The position numbers and the translations under genes were made by a program. From an uncultured Pseudomonadota bacterium (GTDB taxonomy: Bacteria; Myxococcota_A; UBA796; CAJQPC01): a stretch of 5,517 nucleotides of DNA. The notes below the pieces were generated by a model that saw only the letters and a program-made list of their open reading frames with translations, did not search any database and was not told the DNA's origin. Shown here one piece after another: positions 1-5,139 of this stretch. The stretch spans positions 1 through 5,517 of the forward strand of contig CALGIB010000776.1 in the NCBI GenBank assembly GCA_937915955.1, written 5' to 3'. The first letter of the stretch is position 1. Every line of letters starts with the position of its first letter.

Positions 1-2
1 AC

Positions 3-650
3 CTCGTCGGCCTGATGGACTCGGACATCTACGGCCCCTCGCTGCCGCTGATGATGGGCGTGACGGGCAAGCCGCTGGCCAACGAGCAGAAGAAGATCCT
101 GCCGCTGATGGCCTACGGCGTGAAGTGCATGTCCATCGGCTTCCTGGTCGACGACACCGAGCCCATCATCTGGCGCGGCCCCATGGTCATGGGCGTGGTC
201 CGGCAGTTCCTGCAGGAGGTCCAGTGGGCCCCGCTGGACTACCTCGTCATCGACCTGCCGCCGGGCACCGGCGATGCGCAGCTGACGCTGGTGCAGAACG
301 TGCCGATCAGCGGCTCGGTGATCGTGACCACGCCCCAGGACGTGGCCCTGCTGGACGCCCGCCGCGGGGTCGAGATGTTCCGCAAGCTGGACGTGCCCGT
401 GCTGGGTGTGGTCGAGAACATGGCCTGGTTCGAGCTGCCCGACGGCACCCGCGCCTACCCCTTCGGCCAGGGCGGCGGGCAGAAGATGGCCGACGAGTAT
501 GGGGTGAAGCTGCTCGGCCAGATCGCGCTGGACGGCGCCATCCGGGCCGGCGGGGACAGCGGCTCGCCGATCTCGCTGGACGAGGACAGCGCCGCCGCCC
601 TCACCTTCGCGCAGCTGGCCGCCGCGGTCAGCGATCGACTGCCCGTCTGA
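3..650 (+). CDS. mrp: Mrp/ApbC (NBP35-type) Fe-S cluster carrier ATPase, 5' partial
   Basis: The last 215 residues of an Mrp/ApbC-family P-loop ATPase; the reading frame is open from base 3 to a TGA at 648-650. Family members bind a [4Fe-4S] cluster as a dimer in the cytosol and pass it to target enzymes. Visible family signatures, counted from the first residue in the window, are D-S-D-IYGPS at 6-13, MSIGFLV at 43-49, IWRGPMVMG around 56-64, the Walker-B-like DYLVIDLPPGTGD at 79-91, TTPQDVALLDARRGVEMF around 109-126 and ENM at 138-140. The N-terminal FSCA/DUF59-like domain, if present, and the Walker A loop would lie to the left, outside the window (roughly 120-140 residues). The usual CPxC cluster-binding motif after ENM is missing; ELPDGT stands at 144-149, a Cys-free variant I recall from some lineages such as actinobacterial Mrp. 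The gene overlaps moaA by one base. The family call is near certain; the client protein is unknown. Confidence 0.95.
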   Translation, partial: LVGLMDSDIYGPSLPLMMGVTGKPLANEQKKILPLMAYGVKCMSIGFLVDDTEPIIWRGPMVMGVVRQFLQEVQWAPLDYLVIDLPPGTGDAQLTLVQNVPISGSVIVTTPQDVALLDARRGVEMFRKLDVPVLGVVENMAWFELPDGTRAYPFGQGGGQKMADEYGVKLLGQIALDGAIRAGGDSGSPISLDEDSAAALTFAQLAAAVSDRLPV

Positions 651-1627
651 TGCTCCTGGACCGCTTCCAGCGCGAGCACACCTACCTGCGGGTCTCGGTC
701 ACCGATCGCTGCAACTTCCGCTGCGTGTACTGCATGCCCGCCGAGGGCATGGACTGGATGTCCCGCGAGGACCTGCTCAGCTACGAGGAGATCGCCAGGC
801 TCGTGGGCGTGTTCGCCGCGCTCGGCGTCCGGCGTGTCCGGCTCACCGGCGGCGAGCCGCTGATCCGCCGTGACCTCGAGGTCCTGGTCGAGGCGCTCGG
901 GCGCATCCCCGCCCTGGACGACATCGCGCTGACGACCAACGCCCACCGCCTGGACGGCTGCGCGCAGCAGCTCAAGGACGCGGGGCTCACGCGCCTGAAC
1001 GTCAGCCTGGACAGCCTCCAGCCCGAGCGCTTCAGCCAGCTGACCCGTGGCGGCAGCCTGAAGAAGGTCATCGCCGGTATCGAGGCCGCCCAGGCCGCGG
1101 GCCTCGGCCCGATCAAGATCAACGCGGTCATCCTGCGCGGCGAGAACGACGACGAGGTCGAGGACCTCGTGGAGTTCTTCAGCCAGGCGCCGGACGTCTA
1201 TGTGCTGCGCTTCATCGAGTACATGCCCTTCGGCACGCGGCGGCACGTCACCGTGCCGGCGCTCGAGCTGCGCGAGCGCATCGCCTCGAGGTGGACGCTC
1301 GAGCCCTACGGCGGCTGGCTGGGCGATGGGCCCGCGAAGAACTGGAAGATCGCCGAGACCGGACTTCGGGTCGGCTTCATCAGCCCGCTGTCCGAGAAGT
1401 TCTGCGCCGGCTGCAACCGCCTGCGGCTGATGGCGGACGGCCACCTGCGCACCTGCCTCTCGGACGACGGCACCCCCAGCCTGCGGGACCTGCTGCGGGG
1501 CGGGGCCTCGGACGAGGACCTCGGGGCGGCCATCCGCGCCATGGTCATGAACAAGATCGAGGGGCACCAGGCCCTGGTCGAGGGCGGCAAGAGCTTCGAG
1601 GGCGTGATGACGAGGATCGGCGGCTGA
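650..1627 (+). CDS. moaA: GTP 3',8-cyclase MoaA (radical SAM, molybdenum cofactor biosynthesis)
   Basis: A 325-residue protein, a normal family length. MoaA converts GTP to 3',8-cyclo-7,8-dihydro-GTP, the first step of molybdopterin synthesis in the cytosol, using two [4Fe-4S] clusters. The radical-SAM motif CxxxCxxC is C21, C25, C28 (CNFRCVYC); the SAM-contact motif TGGEP is at 66-70; NVSLDSL follows in the barrel; FIEYMPFG lies near the middle. The C-terminal cluster motif CxxC-x13-C is C252, C255, C269. R14, R257 and R259 match the GTP-contacting arginines of the family. The protein ends in the Gly-Gly tail (RIGG) needed for activity in studied members. The ATG at 650 was chosen because the family N-terminus begins just there (LLDRFQRE...LRVSVTDRC); the frame is open further upstream, but that stretch is mrp in another frame. 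No Shine-Dalgarno is seen, so translation probably depends on re-initiation from mrp (TGATG). All key residues are intact. Confidence 0.97.
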   Translation: MLLDRFQREHTYLRVSVTDRCNFRCVYCMPAEGMDWMSREDLLSYEEIARLVGVFAALGVRRVRLTGGEPLIRRDLEVLVEALGRIPALDDIALTTNAHRLDGCAQQLKDAGLTRLNVSLDSLQPERFSQLTRGGSLKKVIAGIEAAQAAGLGPIKINAVILRGENDDEVEDLVEFFSQAPDVYVLRFIEYMPFGTRRHVTVPALELRERIASRWTLEPYGGWLGDGPAKNWKIAETGLRVGFISPLSEKFCAGCNRLRLMADGHLRTCLSDDGTPSLRDLLRGGASDEDLGAAIRAMVMNKIEGHQALVEGGKSFEGVMTRIGG

Positions 1628-1653
1628 TGTGAGACCAGCGTGGGGTGTGGGCG

Positions 1654-1682
1654 GACGGCCCGCCTCCTACCTTGCGGGCGTC
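1654..1682 (+). terminator. Inverted repeat after moaA (possible terminator or attenuator)
   Basis: GCCCGC at 1658-1663 pairs exactly with GCGGGC at 1674-1679 around a 10-base loop. The stem continues with GAC 1654-1656 against GTC 1680-1682 if G1657 is bulged, giving nine GC-rich pairs. It begins 27 bases after the moaA stop and ends 14 bases before the Shine-Dalgarno of the next gene. There is no U-tract, so it is not a textbook intrinsic terminator; in a genome this GC-rich, chance stems are common. It could also act as an mRNA-stability or attenuation element. Confidence 0.35.
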
Positions 1683-1695
1683 ACCTCAACGCCTC

Positions 1696-1702
1696 AGGAA
1701 GG
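1696..1702 (+). promoter_or_regulatory. Shine-Dalgarno of the lipoprotein gene
   Basis: AGGAAGG ends five bases before the ATG at 1708. It decides the start: the frame is open back to a GTG at 1645, but that start lacks a comparable site and would put 21 extra residues ahead of a complete lipoprotein signal peptide. Confidence 0.8.
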
Positions 1703-1707
1703 TCCTC

Positions 1708-2715
1708 ATGCCTCGCTCCCTCGTGTCCCTGCTCGCCCTCGGCGCCCTCGTCGCCTGCGCGCCCCAGCCCGAGCCCGCCCCCTCCCAGCTCGAGGCCCAG
1801 GTCGCTGAAAAGGGCGGCACCAAGGTCGACGTCTGCCACGTCACCGGCAACGGCTCGATCCAGGTCATCAACGTCAGCACCAGCGCCGTCAGCGCGCACA
1901 TCGCTCACGGAGACCACCTCGCCGGCAGCTACTTCCTGGACGCAGACGGTGACGGTGAGGGCGACGCCAGCGAGGTCGCCGAGTGCCTGTACCAGGACTA
2001 CGTCGACAACGACGACGACTGCGACGACGGCGACGACGGCGTGAACACCGACGCCGAGGAGATCTGCGGGGACGACGTCGACAACGACTGCGACGGCCAG
2101 ATCGACGAGGAGTGCACAGTCGAGGTCACCATCACGGTCAACGCCGACAACGGCGTGTGGGCCTGGGTCGACGGCGAGCCCGTCACCTTCGACTACAACT
2201 TCCCGCACTGGTACTACGCGCGCACGGCCACCGTCGAGGTCGACAGCAGCGACGACCACGCGGTCGCCTTCTACGTCGAGGACTGGGGCGGGCTGGCCTA
2301 CTTCGCCGCGAGCGTCGAGGTCGACGGCGTGGTCGAGGCCGCCACCGGCAACGGCGACTTCGTCAGCGCCGGCGGGGTGAGCGGCACCTCCATCAACGAG
2401 TGGCCCCGCATCGACGCCTGGGACAACACCCCTGACGACAGCGGCGACTGGCCGAACCTGGTCTTCTCTCCCGGGACGACCTGGGGCGACTGGATGCAGG
2501 TCGGCTTCGACGACAGCGGCTGGGCCGCCGACACGAACACCTGCACCTACCCGACCTACTGGAACACGAGCTGGTTCAGCAGCACCTACGGCGGCGCCTT
2601 CAGCGACCTGGCCGCCAACGGCGCCCAGACCGTCTGGCACGACTTCGGCTACTACCCCGCGGGCTACTGCTACTCCGTCGGTGACAGCGGGACCGCCTGG
2701 CGCCTGGAGTTCTGA
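1708..2715 (+). CDS. Lipoprotein with CH...HGDH segment, MopE-type acidic metal-binding motif and Trp-rich C-terminal region
   Basis: 335 residues. The N-terminus is a lipoprotein signal peptide with lipobox LVAC and lipidated Cys at 17; Ala at +2 fits outer-membrane sorting. After a Pro-rich linker come three parts. Residues 40-73 carry VCHV (C43, H44) and HIAHGDH (H64, H67, D69, H70), resembling a short CH...AHL.HGD element I recall from other surface proteins. Residues 77-136 are an acidic, Cys-containing stretch with two VDND..CD units (99-108 and 124-130) and GDDVDNDCDGQIDEEC, the pattern of the MopE putative metal-binding motif (PF11617). Residues about 138-335 are Trp/Tyr-rich; ITVNADNGVWAWVDG and VGFDDSGW resemble galactose-binding-like jelly-roll domains, which is tentative. 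A surface-anchored metal- or glycan-binding role is inferred only. It has its own ribosome-binding site and need not belong to the moaA unit. Confidence 0.88.
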   Translation: MPRSLVSLLALGALVACAPQPEPAPSQLEAQVAEKGGTKVDVCHVTGNGSIQVINVSTSAVSAHIAHGDHLAGSYFLDADGDGEGDASEVAECLYQDYVDNDDDCDDGDDGVNTDAEEICGDDVDNDCDGQIDEECTVEVTITVNADNGVWAWVDGEPVTFDYNFPHWYYARTATVEVDSSDDHAVAFYVEDWGGLAYFAASVEVDGVVEAATGNGDFVSAGGVSGTSINEWPRIDAWDNTPDDSGDWPNLVFSPGTTWGDWMQVGFDDSGWAADTNTCTYPTYWNTSWFSSTYGGAFSDLAANGAQTVWHDFGYYPAGYCYSVGDSGTAWRLEF

Positions 2716-2720
2716 GCCGT

Positions 2721-2800
2721 CGCGGGGGGCCGCGAGGGCTGCGGTTCCCCACGCTGCGGGAGGGGGTGGGGGGCCGCGCTCTCCTCCTCTCGCGGAGCCC
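2721..2800 (+). repeat. G-tract-rich spacer with 11-bp direct repeat and hairpins
   Basis: In the 174-bp spacer after the lipoprotein gene, GGGGGGCCGCG occurs twice without mismatch, at 2724-2734 and 2768-2778, 44 bp apart; GCTGCGG also occurs twice, at 2738-2744 and 2753-2759. Two stems can form: CGCGG 2721-2725 with CCGCG 2730-2734 (GGGG loop), and GGGCCGCG 2771-2778 with CGCGGagCCC 2791-2800 (two-base bulge, 12-base pyrimidine loop). Either could end the lipoprotein transcript, but no U-tract follows. G-runs at 2758-2760, 2762-2766 and 2768-2773 could contribute to a G-quadruplex. No gene is seen here. Confidence 0.45.
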
Positions 2801-2876
2801 TCCTCCAGCCAGGCCCCCGATACCGCGTCGAAGTCGCGTGGGGGGATCGGAGCCGGTTACACGCCGGCCGATCTGT

Positions 2877-2882
2877 AGGAGG
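2877..2882 (+). promoter_or_regulatory. Shine-Dalgarno of the flippase-like gene
   Basis: AGGAGG, the full consensus core, lies seven bases before the ATG at 2890 and fixes that start. A small GC stem, GCCGG 2852-2856 with CCGGC 2864-2868, lies just upstream and leaves the site free. Confidence 0.85.
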
Positions 2883-2889
2883 AAGCCTC

Positions 2890-4233
2890 ATGGGCTGGGC
2901 CCTGGTCGCTCTCGCGGCCTTCTCGTTTAGCGCGGTCAGCTGGCTGGCCTGGGACGGTCGACTCGGCTTCATGGCCATCGGCGCGCTGCTCACCGCGGCG
3001 GGCTTCTACTTCGCGGGTCGCCGCAAGATCGACTCGAAGGTCCGCGGCAAGGTCGACATGACCGCCAAGGTCTTGTTCACGATCGTGGGCTGCATGGCCC
3101 TGCTGCGGCACCCCATCGAGATCGAGGGCGGTGACAAGGCCCCCATCGTCGAGGCCATCGCGCTCTACATCGACCAGGTGGACTCCACCACCTTCATCAC
3201 CTTCGCGCTCATCGCGATGGCCGTGAAGTTCGTCGGCGTCATCAGCAGCGCGTACGCCTGGCACCTGCTGCTGAAGGGGCAGGGGATTCGCTACCCGTTC
3301 TGGTCCAAGATCATGACGGCCTTCCTCATCGGGCGCTTCATCGGCACCTTCCTGCCCTCGACGCTGGGGCTCGACGGCTACACGCTCTATGAGGCGGGCA
3401 AGTACAGCAACCAGTGGGCGCGGGCCGTCACGGCCAAGGCGCTCGAGAAGTTCATCGGCGTCACCGGGCTGTTCCTGGGCATGGTGGTGACCCTGCCCTT
3501 CGGGTACCAGGTCATCGTCGACGTGATGACCAACGCGGGCAAGCCCGAGTCGGCGCCGCTGCTGGCCGGCGCCATCGCCACGGTGGCGGGCGGCGTCAGC
3601 CTGGTCGTCGTGGCCGGCCTGGTCCGGCCCGGACTGATCCAGTGGATCATGGGCGTGGTCGAGAACCTCACCGGCGTGGTCTCCGGCATCGGACCCCTGG
3701 CGAAGATCCGCGACAAGATCCTGGGCCTGCTGGGGCAGTTCACGGCCGCCGTCGGCGCCTACCGGGGCAAGCTCGGCCTGCTGCTCACCGCCCTGGCCGC
3801 CAAGTTCGTGACCCACTTCACGACCGCCGCCGTGTACTACTTCACGGCCCTGGCCATCGGCGTCACCACCGCCGAGTTCTGGCCCATCACCTTCGGGTCG
3901 ACCATCCAGATCCTGGCCACGCTGCTGTCGCCGACCATCGCGGGTGAGGGCGCGCGCGAGGCCTTCCAGGCGCTGCTCCTCTCCGAGCAGCTCGGCGGCG
4001 TCGCCCAGGCCGTGCTCTCGGGCGCGCTGGGCTTCATCGCGGCCGAGGCCGCCACGCTCTGGGGGGGCATGTTCCTCTGGACGCGCCGCGCCGGCTGGCG
4101 CCCCGGCTTCGCCGAGGTGGACGGGGTCCAGGTGGACTACGCCTGGATCGACGACGCCGACGACTCGGGCTTCGACGCCGAGAAGATCGCGGCCGAGCGG
4201 GCCAAGGCCGTGCAGGACGCCTCGGGGTCCTGA
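2890..4233 (+). CDS. Lysylphosphatidylglycerol synthase TM region / UPF0104 flippase-like membrane protein
   Basis: 447 residues, a polytopic inner-membrane protein. Hydrophobic stretches lie near 3-21, 25-43, 58-72, 100-128, 143-157, 187-208, 222-244, 295-325, 332-350 and 370-397. The family (PF03706) holds the transmembrane half of MprF and many stand-alone proteins thought to move or handle lipids. Its signatures are FLIGRFIGTFLPSTLGLDGYTLYE at 145-168 with A-L-E-K-FIG at 184-190 (the family's lPs-x-GGD...R and E-R-l-g elements), a Pro-Gly-Glu-type motif SPTIAGEGAREAF at 347-359, and a final helix ending in W397-T-R-R. No soluble lysyl-transferase domain is present, so it is not MprF itself. 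Oddities are an extra N-terminal section of about 95 residues with probably three helices, and LGLDG where GGD is usual. An acidic, probably cytosolic, tail spans about 402-447. The family is confident; the lipid substrate is unknown. Confidence 0.87.
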   Translation: MGWALVALAAFSFSAVSWLAWDGRLGFMAIGALLTAAGFYFAGRRKIDSKVRGKVDMTAKVLFTIVGCMALLRHPIEIEGGDKAPIVEAIALYIDQVDSTTFITFALIAMAVKFVGVISSAYAWHLLLKGQGIRYPFWSKIMTAFLIGRFIGTFLPSTLGLDGYTLYEAGKYSNQWARAVTAKALEKFIGVTGLFLGMVVTLPFGYQVIVDVMTNAGKPESAPLLAGAIATVAGGVSLVVVAGLVRPGLIQWIMGVVENLTGVVSGIGPLAKIRDKILGLLGQFTAAVGAYRGKLGLLLTALAAKFVTHFTTAAVYYFTALAIGVTTAEFWPITFGSTIQILATLLSPTIAGEGAREAFQALLLSEQLGGVAQAVLSGALGFIAAEAATLWGGMFLWTRRAGWRPGFAEVDGVQVDYAWIDDADDSGFDAEKIAAERAKAVQDASGS

Positions 4234-4240
4234 CAGCACT

Positions 4241-4267
4241 CCGACTGCCGAGCCGCTCGGACTTCGG
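4241..4267 (+). other. Inverted repeat between flippase-like and outer-membrane protein genes
   Basis: CCGAG 4248-4252 pairs with CTCGG 4256-4260 around a three-base loop; after an internal loop, CCGA 4241-4244 can pair with TCGG 4264-4267. It starts eight bases after the flippase stop. There is no T-run, so a terminator role is only possible. It touches the -10-like element of the next gene, so it could instead be an operator or simply a chance GC stem. Confidence 0.25.
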
Positions 4268-4273
4268 TAGACT
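4268..4273 (+). promoter_or_regulatory. Possible -10 element of a leaderless promoter
   Basis: TAGACT fits the TANNNT form of a sigma-70-type -10 box and ends six bases before the ATG at 4280, so transcription could begin at or next to the start codon. This would explain why no Shine-Dalgarno is seen (only GGTAG at 4267-4270). No clear -35 was found. It lies inside a tandem GACTTCG repeat (4260-4266 and 4270-4276, 10-bp period), a possible regulator site. A six-base match is weak evidence. Confidence 0.25.
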
Positions 4274-4279
4274 TCGCGC

Positions 4280-5131
4280 ATGCTGCTCGCCTTGATTGGA
4301 AGCTCGCTGGCCGGATGGCCTGACGACGTGGATCTCAGCGCCCTCGCGTACAACGACGGCGTCCTGGTCACCGACCCCGCCACCAACACCCAGGTCTACG
4401 ACACGGTCGTGTCCGAGCTGGGCGCGGCCGTGGCCAACAAGCCCCTGATGCCCGCCGACACGCTCGGCATCAACGGCTTCGAGGTCGGCCTGGCCAGCAC
4501 GCTGGCCTTCACCAGCTCTCGCGACGCCGACTTCGGCGACGTGACCGCCTGGGACCGCGTGACCGGCGACGGCGAGTCCTCGCGCGTCATGGTGGTGCCC
4601 TGGGTGATGGTCCGCAAGGGCCTGCCCATGTCCATCGACGTGGGCGCCAACATGGGCTGGATCGGCATGTCGCGCCAGACCGTCATCGGCGGCTACGGGC
4701 GCATCGCGCCGCTCGAGGGCTACGACCAGGCCCCCGACGTCGCCTTCCAGCTCGGCTACTCCGGCTACATCGGCAACAACCAGCTCGAGCTCGGCGCGCT
4801 GGACTGGTCCGGCACGATCTCCTACGAGCTGCCCTTCGGCTCGCTCCTGGGCATCAACAGCGCCAGCTTCACGCCGTACGCGGGCGCTGGCATGCTGATC
4901 ACGCACGCCCAGCCCCGCTTCACGGCCGAGGAGCAGGCCACGCTCGGCGTCCGCGCCGTCAGCGGCTTCAAGGGCTCCGAGGCCTTCGACCCCAGCGACA
5001 CGCAGTGGCGCTCCGCCCGCATCCACGGTGGCTTCCGGATCGTCAGCCGCGGCTTCCACGTGCGCTTCGGCGCGGACTGGGTCCCGCGCGTCATGCCCAC
5101 CCTCACTGCGGGCCTGGGCTTCACCTACTGA
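4280..5131 (+). CDS. Outer-membrane beta-barrel protein, unassigned family
   Basis: 283 residues with no cysteine. The start is fixed: an in-frame TAG at 4268-4270 closes the frame and 4280 is the first ATG after it. The N-terminus, MLLALIGSSLAGWP, reads as a signal peptide but is very short and has no basic residue. The body is rich in alternating polar/hydrophobic stretches with Gly and aromatics (for example FEVGLASTLAF, SIDVGANMGWIGM, VAFQLGYSGYIG, FTPYAGAGMLIT, RIHGGFRIV, FHVRFGADW), as expected of barrel strands. The last eight residues, T276-A-G-L-G-F-T-Y283, fit the C-terminal BAM recognition pattern (polar-x-Gly-x-x-hydrophobic-x-aromatic) exactly. I do not recognise a specific family; pore, structural or enzyme roles are all open. 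The next gene follows after eight bases and probably shares its transcript. Confidence 0.85.
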   Translation: MLLALIGSSLAGWPDDVDLSALAYNDGVLVTDPATNTQVYDTVVSELGAAVANKPLMPADTLGINGFEVGLASTLAFTSSRDADFGDVTAWDRVTGDGESSRVMVVPWVMVRKGLPMSIDVGANMGWIGMSRQTVIGGYGRIAPLEGYDQAPDVAFQLGYSGYIGNNQLELGALDWSGTISYELPFGSLLGINSASFTPYAGAGMLITHAQPRFTAEEQATLGVRAVSGFKGSEAFDPSDTQWRSARIHGGFRIVSRGFHVRFGADWVPRVMPTLTAGLGFTY

Positions 5132-5139
5132 GCAGCTCC

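Noticed and set aside
125..649. A 175-residue N-terminal extension of MoaA in the same frame
   Set aside because: This stretch lies inside mrp in another frame and its product is Arg/Gly/Ala-rich nonsense; the MoaA family begins just at the ATG at 650.
455..1567. A 370-residue open frame on the - strand opposite moaA
   Set aside because: It is the mirror of an intact moaA with all catalytic cysteines, and its own product is low-complexity Ala/Val/Asp/Arg with no family signal.
1645..1707. An earlier GTG start for the lipoprotein
   Set aside because: It would bury the lipoprotein signal peptide behind 21 residues and lacks a good Shine-Dalgarno; AGGAAGG before the ATG at 1708 is decisive.
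1681..2640. A 319-residue Val/Asp/Gly-rich open frame on the - strand opposite the lipoprotein gene
   Set aside because: The apparent repeats of VVAVV/DVV type are the complement of GAC-rich acidic codons on the + strand; there is no ribosome-binding site or family similarity.
2857..4389. A 510-residue open frame on the - strand opposite the flippase-like gene
   Set aside because: Its product is an unpatterned run of Gly, Arg, Asp and Ala with no recognisable domain; long antisense frames are expected opposite genes with very high GC at third positions, and the + strand gene has clear family motifs and a consensus ribosome-binding site.
4034..5059. A 341-residue open frame on the - strand opposite the flippase end and the barrel gene
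   Set aside because: It spans the 3' end of one gene, the spacer and most of another, has an Arg/Ser/Pro-rich tail typical of shadow frames, and conflicts with two well-supported + strand genes.
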